A DNA stretch of 64,000 nt from Flammula alnicola (taxonomy: Eukaryota > Basidiomycota > Agaricomycetes > Agaricales > Strophariaceae): positions 372,001 to 436,000 of the forward strand of contig JADNRV010000003.1 in NCBI GenBank assembly GCA_015499995.1. Reading direction: 5' to 3'. Shown here one piece after another: positions 34,201 to 47,033 of this stretch (within the stretch, counting starts at the first letter, position 1; every line of letters starts with the position of its first letter). Both the position numbers and the translations under genes were made by a program. The notes beneath the pieces were generated by a model. It was not told the DNA's origin and did not search any database. It worked only from the letters and a program-made list of their open reading frames with translations.

Positions 34201-35326
34201 TCTCCGGAAATTCGGCACGAACACTTTCTCGACTTGAATTGGAATAGTCGAAATAAGTTCCTCGGTCGCTGGCTTCATTGACAACGGAGTCGATTTCGAT
34301 ACCGTCGTGGTCAGAGTCCTCGTTATAACCCTCAAACTCTTCCTCCGACAGATACAAGGAAGGTTCTTGGTCCGTATATCCAAAGCCACGGGGCCTTGAT
34401 TCTAAAGTACCAGGAGGGAAAGGATGGCGACCGTCCATTTCTTCGTCAGAGGTCTGATCGTTCGCAGAGGTTTGCGGTGTCTCGCTCGAACGACCACTAA
34501 TATGGGATGGACCGCGAGAAGTAAGTCTTCTAGGTTGGGAAAGTGAAGAAACAGAAGCTGACGCTGAGGAAGTCCCAAAAGTATGGGTAGAGGCGGTGTC
34601 GGAGTCCGGCTCGCGGAGTTTCTTCCCAGCCCTGGCACCCCTGCCTGGTTGCTTTATTCGAGGTGGAGAGGGCCAGTCATCCAGCCCCGAGGATTGCGAT
34701 GGGTGAATACGATGGGGCTGGCTGCCAACAACAGAGGGACGAGGGGTGGTATCCGGGATGAGGACGACTTCGTCAGAGTCTGCTTCGTCGCGAGGTCGAG
34801 ATAAGGGATCGATGGGAGACGAAGAGGATGAGGGTGTTGAAGGAGCTGCACCGAAGGAAAATGTATGGAGGTCGTTTTGGGTGTACATGTCTGAATGATT
34901 GGTGTAAGTCGTCTTCGCTGAGCGAGGAGACGTCCGTGTGGGTGGCGCCAAACTGGTGGAAGTTGATGCATCGGTAGAACGAGATGCTGTTGACCTATAC
35001 AGATTTATTAATATCGTATGCAGAATAATGCATTGTAGAGACTATATGTACTTCGAGGGTTTGGGCTTGTTGAATTCGTCTGCATCGCGATGACTGATTT
35101 TTCTAGCTAACAACCGCCTTGAGGCTTCGTCAAGTGTCCCACGATCTAACGAAGAGAGATCGGTCGTTAGAGGCATAGAAGACAGAGAGGCCTGGAGGTC
35201 GATATTCGTTTGTGGGACGAGAGGAGGCCTTGAGGAAGTGGTCGACGTCGAAGGCGTGGGTGCTGGGTCTGGTTGCTTGGTAGTGTGCTTGACGACGGCA
35301 GACTTTGAGCGTTTGAAGAGGTTCAT
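31270..35326 (-). CDS. large Ser/Pro-rich protein with Lys/Asp/Glu tract (unknown)
   Basis: I do not recognise this protein. Four exons (35052-35326, 34060-34994, 33263-34009 and 31270-33191) give 1292 residues. The start MNLFKRSKSAVVKHTTKQ is the first ATG. The 50-nt intron 34010-34059 was inferred because reading continues in another phase on either side (AKAS joined to APTSVPESEGDW). The first two thirds are disordered. A charged tract of KEK/DKD repeats lies near nucleotides 32690-32790. The C-terminal ~200 residues look folded: PPDALYMLLPLWPGETD, RQYLLICYRTPPS, STFHISARVVSYPELQG and SIPGTYHRVDDYVIGVCHSR, ending GMAVTSYNPNL. No catalytic motif is visible. Confidence 0.72.
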
Positions 35327-38300
35327 GGCTGGAAGGATAGAAAAAGGAGGAGAATAAAGAAAGAAGAGAGAAGAGAAGAGAATTGAGAGAAAACAAAGTG
35401 AGAATAAGAGGTCTCTCTTTCAAAGTATCGCCAACTGGGGAACAAGGAACACACACAATCAAAAACCGCCCGCACACGTGGCAATTTCCCCACGTGCTCT
35501 GCCATGTGGCTACGGCAATCACGGCATTTGACATCTGCCCCATAAAGCATTCATCCCTCTCCTCAAAACATCACACTCTCCGCCATGACCATTCCAAACA
35601 CTCTGATATCATCTCCACGTTTTCGACCCGTCAAACATCCCGCAACTCTGGGTTGTTTGTAATTAACCACCAAACTTTAGCTTTATCACCCAAACAGCCG
35701 TTCTCTACAATTTCCCTCATTTCGCTCTGTTGCTTATTCATCCAGACCCTGCCCTTGTAAAAACGTCCAAACCCCGAGGCCTCGCTCCCTGCAAATATGT
35801 TGCAGATGCGTCACTATCTGACGACCTGATTGACCGTCGGAGTAGAATCGGACTCCCTGAGCTATGTGTGTTCTAAATCCGAGTCAGGGAGATAATCACG
35901 TTGGGCGAGAATCCCTTGAATTACTTACACTCACAGCTGAGTTTCAACGGATGCTTCGTGTCTACAGAATGCCCAATCTTGTGTTTACCGATTGCGAACG
36001 CACAGACGACTTCTCCATTCACGGAACTTTTCTCTCTTACTCTGTACTGAAGCGCTCCCAATACTGTCATTGATCACCTACTTGTCCAGTGACAATCGCA
36101 CCTTAACAAAGACTTCTTTTCGTCATTCTGGTGGGTGTTACCGTCACTCGCCTCAATCTGTATGATTTATTTCTAGATGTTGATATTTGGGCTTCAAGTC
36201 TGTACCGAAGGTCCGGAGTCCGAAAGGCATCTAGTCTATGTGTAGTTAAACGTTTTGTTCTGCCGTGTTTGAAGAAAGGGAAGACTACCTTTTCAGGGAA
36301 TTTCAATGCATCAAAGTAACCAGTTAAGTCTGCATGTATCACGCCCTGCGTTGTTGATATTTTATTGCTATCGCAGTTGGTAGAACGTTTCAGACAAGCC
36401 AAGGATACCAGGGGTATGTCCTTCTCTCCGTTCAATACTTTTGGGATTTCACAACTCCGCTGCGCAATTTATTAGCTTCCAATGACGGGGAACATTGAAC
36501 TGGCTATCAATGCCACGACAAATATGTTTCTCCGCGGACGATGTGATGACGATCATATAGATGCGCCGAAATATCTACCCGCGAATAGAGGACGAATTTG
36601 GGACAGACAGAGTTACTTAACATTAACTTGACAGTTAACGTCGGACCCTGTACTTAGAAGCCAAGTTGGGCTTCTTGTCCGGTAGTACAGGTACCCGTCA
36701 CGCGAGAAAGAAGCGTACGTTTAAAATACTATACCATATCTCAGTCTTCTCGGGATTAATTGTGAAAATAGAGCTTAAAATCGTCACAGAAATGGCTCGA
36801 ATCATTACTATTAGTGTCTCCGATCCCAACTTCCGTCGATACCCAGTAAGCGTGATAAGACTTCTTACTCTGGTCTGAGGGTCTCAATGGAAATCCAGTG
36901 TGTTTCATCACGGGACGTCTTTTCGAGCTGTGAATGGATTACGGAAATGTGCACATGAACATACCTATCACTGTTTCAGCGGTATCCTCCTTACCGGATG
37001 CCATCTCACCCAACTTCTCCGATCCGACATGCCATGCGCTAAAGTCATGGTACCCCACGCTGGTCCCGATTCGCATTCATCTCTACAAGTCTCTCAGCGG
37101 CTGCCAGCCACGTTTGAGAACGCCGTCTATTCTTCTCTAAATTGGAGATTAGCTCCTTTACAGCCGACGTATCATGGCTGTTCCCAACCTTCGGATCATC
37201 TCAAGGTGCCAATAGAGATCGCCGTCTCGTGGCCCGTGCCAAAGATATTCGTGTCTATTCAAAGTGCTTCTTCTTGGTGGTTTCCCGCCCAGCTTTGTAT
37301 CCGGTGACGCACTCCGTCTGAAATGGCTTCTCGTTTTTCTCTATCATACAGTGCTTTTGATCTGCCAGTGGAAGCGATCCGGGGGTATAAATAAATGTAT
37401 CAATAGGCCAACACGTAGAAATAAATGGATATCTTTTGAATTCCCATCGCTTCGGAGCCTCTGGGCTTCTGCATCGTTAGTTTGGGGAAGTACGAATGCG
37501 TCCGATTGGGTTCGAACGAAATAATTCGTATGCTGTATGTATCTCACGTAGGAATAAATTATTTTGCACATGCTAGTGATTGCATTAATAAATGCCCGCC
37601 TACTTGGTGGCCTTCCAAGCTTCTATGTAGTAAGCCCTATCTCCACCGAAAATTCGAGCCAACCACGGTTTCAATCGCAACAGACTTATAACAACAACAG
37701 ATCGATTATCATCTGTTGGTACTATCACCGACTCCAGAACAATAGGGAACGAAGGAATAAATAAAAGAATGCCGAAGATTTTGAATGTACCAACGTAACG
37801 AATTGTTAAATTCTCCGCAAAAACGCGACCGGCGCCGACATCTACGTAGCGCGAGCACCTGGTCGGTGATAGCATACGGTCTGTCAGGAGAGACTATCAA
37901 AACCCCACAATATCTGACCAGAACTGCTCTAAACTTTGACCTTGATTGAAAGCTCTAGATACGCAAGCCCAATTATGCCATTGCCGAGCGTATTCGAACG
38001 GCAAAACGTGTATAATATTTCGTGGGTTATCTCGCTTTGGAAATGTCATGTATCGCGTCGATGCCTTCCCGGACTCTGTTAAATTGATATTCATCTGGTC
38101 TATTCACGTCGAATAATTCTCGGTCTGACGCCAGATCCGTCTCGTTATCTAGCATTGTCTTTGCCTCCGATTTAGTACCAAGGCAATCTTCACACGAACT
38201 GGTCGCGCCCCTGGAGATACTTATCCGAAAGACTCCATCTGACGTCTCATGCCATAATATTATTAATCGGATGACACGAAGTTTTCGGCGGCCAGACAAG

Positions 38301-38960
38301 AGATGATAAGTTGTGTCAATAGTGACTCTCACCGAACTTTTCACACAAATTTCAGGTTCAGAAGATCCTCAAATTAGCCCCATTTACCGGATATTCGGGG
38401 AGTGTACCTAGAAATAACATGTGCTTGAGAGTCAAAATTATTGGCTTGTCGTAATCCTTCTAATTTAACCAAGACCCAGACTCACTTATTTTTGGGAACC
38501 CATTTTCGTTCTAGACACAAACCCAAACCTGTTGACAGAATCAGTGCTTATCGTTTCGAAATTTGCGCAGCGCTGAGGATGCGTATCGAGTACCTTGACT
38601 CTGCAGTGGGCGTGGCTGAAAATTCGACACATTTAACCACCTGAAATTTGCAGATTTCGGATGGTACGTACATCTAGCTCTAGTTAAACTTGTGATTTGG
38701 ACAGAGGAAGAGATGTCTTCGCCGCCCTCATAGAAGACAACAGATCAAAGGTCTTCAGTGCTCCGTTTTATTGAAAGAACACGATGAATTTGGTTGGTGT
38801 GAAACAGAACAGTGGTCCCCGTAAGGGAACAGATATACCAAAAATGGATATTTTGAAATTATAAAATCTAAAGGCAATCTGAAGGCAATCTAGTTCTTTA
38901 CATTCAACATAATTATGTAGCAAAGAACTGGTGTATGTTATCAAGTGGAAATAAATGCAT
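35327..38960. other. 3.6-kb region without recognisable genes
   Basis: The gap lies between the 5' end of the disordered-protein gene and the 3' end of AACS. Two CACGTG boxes near 35475-35496 are listed separately. Frames at 36900-37307 and elsewhere show no family likeness or consistent splice pattern. It could hold decayed sequence, but no repeat ends were found. Confidence 0.4.
35475..35496. promoter_or_regulatory. paired CACGTG E-boxes
   Basis: Two CACGTG hexamers (35475-35480 and 35491-35496) sit 16 bp apart, 150-170 bp upstream of the start of the minus-strand gene. This is typical spacing for a bHLH or Cbf1-like site pair. Confidence 0.35.
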
Positions 38961-41840
38961 CTACAGCCTAGCTTTCGCGGTACCAACGACCCTCTCTATG
39001 TCCCGATACTTATAATATAATTGAAGTGATTCAGGATTTGCAACCGTGCCGCTCGGTTGTATATTGGAGCCTGAAACAATTTGTTTGACGGCGATTTCTA
39101 TCTTCTTTCCGTTGACTGTGTACTGCGGGAGGGAAATGGAGTGAGTATGATCCAAGGTCATTCTAAGTAGGAAAATACCACTGACGGGGATATCTGACAC
39201 TTCAAAAATGTACGCAGGGACATGCCTCGAACTGAGTCCTTTCTTAATGGCATCTTTAATCTCTGTCACGAGTCCGGAGGTAAATTTATGCCCAGGGCGT
39301 ATCTTTAAAAACAGCAGGACGCGTTCGTCCTGGTCCTGCTGGCGACGTTGCCCGATACAAAGGGAGTCGTCAACAGGACCCGAGAATTGTTCCATGACCG
39401 TGTAAATTTCTCCCGATCCAAAACGGACACCACTTGGATTGAGAACGCCATCACTACAAACACAAAGATAATGAGCAACCCATATACCTGTGCGAGAGAT
39501 TGACGAGAAAGTTTTCTCCTCACCTACGGCCCAAGATAATCATTCCCTTGGTCACAGGGTTAATGATCATGAAGTCGCCTTGACGCCAGATACCTGGAGA
39601 AAGGAATCGTATCTATGCAGCAGTAAGAATTCGGAGATATAACACGCACCTGGGTAGGTGTTGAAGTAAGCATCTCGGAGCTTTTCGCCAGATTCATCCC
39701 CCCAGAAACCTACAGGCAATGAAACGTGTGGACGAGTGCACACAAGTTCACCAGGTTGACCCAAATGCTCGATATTATTCCCAGATGGATCAAATACTTC
39801 GACTTTCATGCCGAGATTCTTTGCCTGAATTTCTATGGATTGTCGTTAAGCACAATCGACTTAATTGAGAACACAATAATAAAATTACCTCCGCTGTAAA
39901 CGGGTATAGTGGAGCTACCAACGACCACTGAAAGCAATGCGAAAAGCATCAATGATAACGTCATTACGAAAGTCATTCACTCACAAGCTGCGCAAATGTC
40001 AGTGCCTCCACTGGTCGACATAATATGAAGATGTTTCCCGAAGACACCTTGCGTCCATTCGTACATCGGTGCCGTAAAGATAGCCCCAATAACATTCATC
40101 GATCGCAAAGACTCAAAGGGTGCGATCTCCACTGGGTATCGTCAAAATATGAGCAAGCAGATATATTATAATGACGTACGAGGATTGATTCCGCGACTTT
40201 GTAATTCTGTCAAGAATCGAGGGCTTGTTCCCCAAGCCGTAACACTGCGCGGGAGATATCAGTATAAATCACAAAGCCAGAAAATAGAGTACTGACCCCT
40301 GGTCACTGACAAATTTGAGATGTGTTTGAACATCAGGATGGAAAGGCGAGCCGTCATAGAGAATGAGGCGAGCGCCGGTAGAAAGGCCTGCCAGCATGAA
40401 AGTCCACATCATCCAACCGGTCTAAGAGTCATGAAGAGTTTAACGTTAGGAAAATGTATTCAATAAGATAGATCAGACATACTGTTGTGTACTGGAAGTA
40501 TGTATCGTCAGAGCACATATTGTAACCTAATTTGATATCTTTCTTGGTGTTGAGAAGGACACCCTGAGAAAAAATGGTGATTAGAGGCAACTTTTTAATA
40601 TGAAATAAATGGATTGAATCATACGCCAGCTGAATGAACAATGCATTTGGGCTTTCCGGACGTCCCAGAGCTATAGAGAATAAATAGAGGCTGGCCGAAA
40701 GGTAATTGCTCAAACACAAGTTCGCGGCCGTCGCCTGTCTTCAAGAAAGCAGAAAGGGTCAAGCTAGATGTGCCATCGTTAGGGCCCTGTCACTTCTTCA
40801 ATAAATATGTTCAGTACCTCTTGGACATATCTGGGATGCGCAGTTCTTGCCCTGAGATCCGACTAGGAAGCAAAATGGCCTTCTGCAAGCTTTTGCTCGA
40901 AAGATCCTTGACGACTTCAGAGACCCTTGGAAGGAGATCGACTTTCTTTCCGGCGTATAGGACTTCTGTCTCCGCAAAAACAAATTTAGGTTGTACTTGT
41001 CGGTATCTGTCCAAGACTCCCTGAACAACGAAATAATTTATTTATGTTATCTTCAAGACAAAGTTACGAATCGAAATTACAGCTAACAACGCACCTGTGT
41101 TCCCATGTCTGTAGCGGTACTCGAAAATATACCGCCGACGCTTGCTACAGCAAGCGCTATGACAACAGCATTGGCAGAGTTAGTCACGATGGCTTCGTTA
41201 GAATAAACAACACATTTAATATATGGGTGGCAATTGAGTAACGGATATGACGTACCAGCGACCCTGTCGCCCACTTTCAATCCGTTCACTCGTAATGCGG
41301 CCGCCATCGCGCGAACACGCTCGTTGAGCTCCCTGAACGTGATGTTCGCGACTATCCCTGATTCACCAGCTTCAGTGAGTGCAATGCCATCGTCCTTTCG
41401 GATGAGAAGATTCTCTGCATAGTTGAGCTTGGCCCCAGGAAACCAATTGGGTATCTCTGGCAGTCTTCCTGGTTCTAAAATTCGATCCTGCAAAATAGTC
41501 GCTCAATAACGCGAATGGGAGTAGTACTTGAACACGAGATACTTTTTGAGGTAGGATCGAAGAAACGATTCCAAGGAATTCCCACAAGTCCAGCCAGAAG
41601 GTATAATCCTCGACGGAGTACTTATGCAGGTCATGGTAGTTTTCTGCATGAGGTGAAGAGGAGAGAATATGAACGTGTACGAGATCAGCACATGCCAGAA
41701 TATAAATTATTTACTGAACGTTACTGACTTAATTGTAATCCATGCTTTCGATTGATCAGTCTTCGCAGAACCTCTGAAGCAGCAGTTTGAGTTTGAATGG
41801 GTGTCCAGAGGAGTTTGGACTGGGCAAAGTAGGTATCCAT
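38961..41840 (-). CDS. AACS: acetoacetyl-CoA synthetase (AMP-forming)
   Basis: A cytosolic acyl-adenylating enzyme converting acetoacetate, ATP and CoA to acetoacetyl-CoA for sterol and fatty-acid synthesis. Fifteen exons: 41729-41840, 41528-41643, 41256-41487, 41095-41192, 40818-41020, 40625-40763, 40483-40563, 40297-40421, 40180-40244, 39985-40131, 39889-39927, 39650-39832, 39524-39593, 39186-39453 and 38961-39122; 679 residues, the family length. Motifs in order: [50 protein letters not shown] (ATP loop, about 286-304), [59 protein letters not shown], and [14 protein letters not shown] near the end, carrying the adenylation lysine. The last intron (39123-39185) is 63 nt, in frame and stop-free. 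Confidence 0.96.
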
Positions 41841-43163
41841 GGAGAATGTGGGGTGTCCTTTGAACGTCGGTCTTGAATCTAAGCAATATATCGCGTCTTT
41901 GCATTATTAAGGACTTACCCCGGGCAGGTGATCCACAAGCCCTGAACCTGTGTGAACGGATCAGGGCATTCGCCTGACCTTCTCAGTTTCGGCTATTGTA
42001 AGGCGGTCTATATCTATTATCCGAACCGCATGTTAGCATTTATGAAAAGTGACAATTAAGTCCATAGAAAAGCAGATGACCAAGTGAGGCGTAGCGGCTG
42101 AGCGCGGAGCGTTGATCGCGGAGTTGCTCATAAATAGGGGCGGAGCTGAAGAGGGCGTTGCCTGCAGTAGCAATGACTTGTGTCTGTTCTCTCTGGATAG
42201 ACAAGACAGCTCAAGCGATCGGCGTCGGCGCATGACTCTTCTCGGAATACTTTAAGTATCGAAAATGGATATGATACGGAGGGAAGCAGGGAATGCGAAG
42301 GCGGCGGACGCGCACCGCAACCAGAATTCTGATCGACGGAGTGACATCCCATGATGTATACTGTCTCCGGTGTCGTGCTGGGCGTGCTGGGCATGTCTTC
42401 TGATAAACAGTCGCGTTGAAGATTGCATTGAATTGCACTCGCTGCACAGTGACTAACATCGGACTCCAGCGCGTAGTGTCACTACATAATGCAGCTAGCA
42501 CTAAGTTCTCCACGATTTCCAGAACGGTGATTGAATGTCCCGAACAAATTCACTGTCTCCAGGCTTCGGAGAGTTCATTCGGCTTCTACAAGTCCTGCGT
42601 AATGTACTCGAGTATGACTAAAAACGCGATAGATAGAAGACGTACAGTTTTGAAGACTCGGAATCTTGTCTGCTATCAACATAGCACGGCGGGTCTGTCG
42701 AAATATGGCGGACCAGCCGACGAGACCCCCAGCAGGCAAACTGCGGCATGATGTAAAGAACACGCGTGCGGGAACTTCGAAGTTGCCAAACATGTTCAGT
42801 GCCACAGTAAGGATGTACCACCTTCAAAATCTGTCGGGGACATCGAGAGAGCTGAACGAACATGAAAGCGTGAAACAGCGTGTTTTCATAGGCTAAGGGA
42901 ACATGAAAAAGTTGAACAGTATGAGGGGCGGCAGCGCAGGCGGCACTGTGGCAGGATGTTGGCAGACCAAGGTGGAAAACCACGTGGCAAAAGTTGGACC
43001 CCATATCCGACGCCGTCAGTGCTGCTGGTTCAACCTTGCATCCTCTCCACTTCGTTGCTGGCCCATCGGTGCACTGCACGCCTCTTCTCTCCTCCATATA
43101 TTGCGTACACGCTTAGACATCTTCCATATTCCTTAATTTCACGACACCCACCCACCGTAACCT
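41841..43163. other. divergent promoter region between AACS and SEY1
   Basis: A 1.3-kb head-to-head gap with one CACGTG at 42980-42985, about 180 bp upstream of SEY1. The long minus-strand frame at 42618-43097 was judged non-coding. Confidence 0.45.
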
Positions 43164-46100
43164 ATGGCCACGACAGCCCAGCCAAATGGCACACCTACAA
43201 CGGGTACGACTACTGCGAACGGACACGTCGCCTCGTCCTCGCTGAGCGGGAGTACGGAGCGCATCCAAATTGTCAATGAAGAGAAGAAATTCACGTTAGT
43301 TCTACAATTTCAGTGGTCTTGCCACGTCTTGGCTGACGGATGAACAGACCTGACCTAGGCGCCCAAATTGAGGAGTGGGGTCTGCGCGATGTTGGTTTTG
43401 CGTACAATATCGTCTCTGTCTTTGGCTCTCAGTCTACCGGAAAGAGTGCGTATATTTGCAGGGTAGGAGGAGTCGTCAGTGTTGATATTTGCCTATAGGT
43501 ACGCTGTTGAACAGGCTGTTCGGGACAACGTTCGACGTCATGGACGAAACGAGGCGACAACAGACTACGAAAGGTGTGTTCATGTCATCGTTTGCACCTC
43601 AAGGTGGCTTAATTGGGCGTAGGTATTTGGATGTGTCGCGGCAAGGACATGAGTGTGATGGTCATGGACGTTGAAGGCACGGATGGAAGAGAACGCGGCG
43701 AGGACCAAGTATGTCATATCGTTCTGCGACTCTCTTGAACCTTTTATAATAAGATACCCTAGGACTTTGAACGCAAATCTGCATTATTCTCTCTGGCCTC
43801 ATCCGAAATCCTCATTGTCAACCTATGGGAACACCAAGTTGGTCTTTACCAAGGTGCCAACATGGGTCTGCTCAAGACGGTGTTCGAAGTCAACCTCGGT
43901 CTGTTTGGCAAGAAGGCCAAAGATGGGTGTGTGCCATTTTCATGCTTTCGCGTTTTCAACTCTGAATTCTATTGTTAGAACGAGCGGGCGAACTCTCTTA
44001 CTCTTCGTGATCCGCGACCACATTGGACAAACGCCCCTCGCCAACCTCCAAGCGACTCTGACGGCCGACCTGAATCGTATCTGGGAAAGCCTGAGCAAAC
44101 CCGCCGAGCTCAAAGACCTACAATTATCACACTATTTTGACTTGGCATTCACTGCTCTACCACACAAAATTCTATCAGCAGACAAGTTCGAGTCGGAGGT
44201 GCAGAACCTGAGAACACGCTTCGTGGACAAGACCTCGCCGGATTATCTATTCAAGCCTGTGTACCACAAGCGGATACCTGCAGATGGCGTGGCATTTTAT
44301 ATGGAAGGAATCTGGGTTAGTTTTTTTGGAAGTCTAATATGCTGCTAACGTTATACTGACTTGAATTGTTATGCAGGAACAAGTGCAAACGAACAAGGAC
44401 CTCGATCTGCCTACCCAACAAGAGCTGTTGGCCCAATTCCGATGTGACGAAATCTCGGCTGTAGCATTGGCTGAGTTCAATGAACAGGCCAAGTCGCAGA
44501 AGCGACCTGTGGAGGCAGGTAAAGTTGTCGACGGGCTGGGTGGTATGATGAGAACTTGGCGACAGGACGCTCTGGGTACGTTTCTCTCCGCAAACATCAA
44601 ATTTCCATGGACTAACAGACCATATAGCTCGCTACGACCGCGATGCGTCGAGGTACCACAAGGGCGTGTATACCCGCAAGCGCACAGATCTCCTTACTGC
44701 ACTGGACACCACTCTCACACCACTCTTCCTCGGCCAACTTAAGAACCTGCATAAAGCATGCCTCATCGCGTTCAAGCAGGAAATGCTCGATGGTATGCGC
44801 GGCGAGGAGTACAATTTCGCGGACGTTGTGGCTAAGGCAAGGGAACGGTGCGGAGGGACGTTCGCAGCTGGGGCGAAGGAGGCTACCGTAGAGGATACGG
44901 ATTGGAGTTGGGAGGAGGAGCTACAGTTGTTGGAGGAGGAGGTCAGGCTCGTTGCTGACCAATGTAGGAAAGATGAGACGAAGAAGATGCTTAACCAAAT
45001 CGAGGTCTGTGGTCTTTGGTTGCTCAAGTTTGAAGGGCAATACTTATTTTTTATTCTTTCAGCGCAACATCAAGAAACAGATTTCGGAGCCGGTCGAACT
45101 GCAACTGAACAGGCCTTCGAAGGAGATGTGGGATACCATTCTTCGTGCGTTCCGAGAGGTACTCGGTAAAGCAGAGACGGCATACTTGTCGAAAGCCAAA
45201 AGTATGCTATTTTCCCCTTCTGTGTAGGAAATCTCCTCAGCGCGTGTGATTTTTAGGTTTCAACAGTACCGAAGAAGAGAATACCACCTCTTTAGCTGTC
45301 CTCCGGAAGCGGGCCTGGTTGGCTCTGCGGGCGAAAATTGACGAGCAGACGGCGGACCAGGCGTTCCTCGGTAAGTTGCGAAACCACTTTGAGGAACGCT
45401 TCCGGTACGACGAGAGCGGCGTGCCGCGGGTATGGAAGCCCGAAGACGATATCGACAGCGCGTTTAAGAAGGCCAAGGATCAGGTATGCCTTGAACAATG
45501 TTTCCTTCCTTTCCGCAGGTGTTGAGCTTACTATGTCCCGCCTTTTTTTCTCCCTCCTTGTTTTCTATTTTCTATTTATAGACACTCGAGTTGGTACCGT
45601 TGTATTCAAAAATAGCACCTGAGGATTCCTCGTTGGAGTTCGACCTTCCATCCGAATCGTCGGACTCGCTCTCGGGGGCGGAGGAGTTCGACTTCGCGGC
45701 GACGCTCGTCGTGTTTACGGAGACGAAGGCAGTGGATCTGACGAACAAGTTCCGCAAGGATGCGGATGCGTATTATGTCGAGGCAAAGAGGAGCACGGTG
45801 TCGAGTGTGGCGCAGATCCCGTACTGGATGTATGGCGTCCTCGTCGTGCTTGGATGGAATGAGGCCATGGCGGTTTTGTTCAACCCTCTTTATTTCACGT
45901 TTTTGTTGATCGCGCTGGCTGCTTCGTGAGTCTTCAGTCTTTCTCCCCCTTGGGTGATGCCCGAGTTTCTGAATTGTCGGATTGCCTTAGGTATATCATC
46001 ATTCAACTTGGTTTAGTGGGACCCTTGTTCCAGGTTTTCCGAACTATTGGAGGCGAGGTAGGCTGATGCGTTGCCTACTTTCTTTTTCGCGTTGCTGACT

Positions 46101-46263
46101 TGATTTCTCTTTGCAGATCCAACGCCAAGCGACTGCTCGTCTACGGGAACACTTTACGGAACCGGCACTCGCACAGGCTGTTCCTGCACGAAGTGCATCG
46201 TACAGCGAAGAGATCGACGGTTCGGATGAGGTTAGGCGAGAGTTGAGGACGCGACAGTCGTAG
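43164..46263 (+). CDS. SEY1: dynamin-like GTPase Sey1 (RHD3/atlastin-type ER fusion)
   Basis: An ER-membrane GTPase that fuses ER tubules. Thirteen exons: 43164-43294, 43348-43445, 43499-43573, 43623-43708, 43763-43926, 43979-44315, 44377-44575, 44628-45004, 45063-45201, 45257-45483, 45582-45925, 45991-46057 and 46117-46263; 796 residues. The P-loop is [13 protein letters not shown] (about residue 69). G2 is TTKGIW, G3 is [14 protein letters not shown] and G4 is VIRDHIG. Helical-bundle segments follow, for example [19 protein letters not shown] and [17 protein letters not shown]-terminal pair of membrane segments spans about 682-731 ([18 protein letters not shown], then [19 protein letters not shown]). 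The tail faces the cytosol. ATG 43164 fits the family N-terminus. Confidence 0.97.
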
Positions 46264-47033
46264 ATTGGAAACAAAATGGGAATACACTCTAGACTCGGTA
46301 ACCGGAGGAGGGAGTGTGAGCTACGAAATCACGATATGTATGGTCTATCACCTCTTCATGTGTTAACGTATTTTACCCAGCGATGTTCTTATTATTGGAT
46401 TTTATGGATGAATGAATGTTACTCCTCCGGGTCATCCCAACTTTCTATGCGGGAATGGACCAACAAGCAAACGTCCGTAAAGAGTTACGAGTTTCGGATT
46501 GATCTTCCGAGGCATGACAGTTTGAAATGCTGTCGATATGGTACTTGGAAAGACAAAGAGCTTTTTTGAAGTCAGATCCGAACTACATAAGCCGCGCGGG
46601 ACCATTCGCATGGGCGCCGATGGCGGTACATGGAATGGAAGCCAGCTTGGAGAGTGTTGTTGTTCTTCGAGTTGTTGGCAACGAATGACCGGAAGGACTG
46701 GAAGAAAAGATTTTGTGTTGAGTCGCATCGAGCCAGAGGCATATTGGATGTAAATTTGAAAGTATATGACGCTGTGTGAAGACTTGGAAGACTCGGAGAA
46801 GGGTCCGAAGGGTTTAGCGGATCGGCAAGCGTGTGACAGAAAGTGACATGTCACAATAGCGAGATGGTCATTGTCCTAATTTGTGCCACTGCAACTACGA
46901 TGAGAAGACAATACGAAAAGACAATGGGAGGGGGCCACTGTGTCAAAAGAGTCATTATCCTTCGCCTCTATTCTCCCTCCCTTCCTCCCCGTCTCTTATA
47001 CCTCTCTCGCGTCGTCGCAGGTCGACCTCTGCC
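46264..47033. other. intergenic gap between SEY1 and PRM1
   Basis: A 770-bp tandem spacer. A TCTCTC-rich leader and a CGTCGCAG acceptor-like site at about 47020 suggest a possible 5'-UTR intron of PRM1. Nothing else was seen. Confidence 0.4.

Noticed and set aside
36900..37307. Plus-strand 135-codon frame and overlapping 68-codon frame
   Set aside because: No ATG context, no family resemblance and no supporting splice sites; two overlapping frames are equally open.
42618..43097. Minus-strand 159-codon frame upstream of SEY1
   Set aside because: Cys/His-rich but without ordered motifs, and it lies in the promoter of SEY1. Looks like chance in GC-rich sequence.
46432..46854. Minus-strand 140-codon frame between SEY1 and PRM1
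   Set aside because: No recognisable domain; low-complexity Ser/Pro composition and no splice support.
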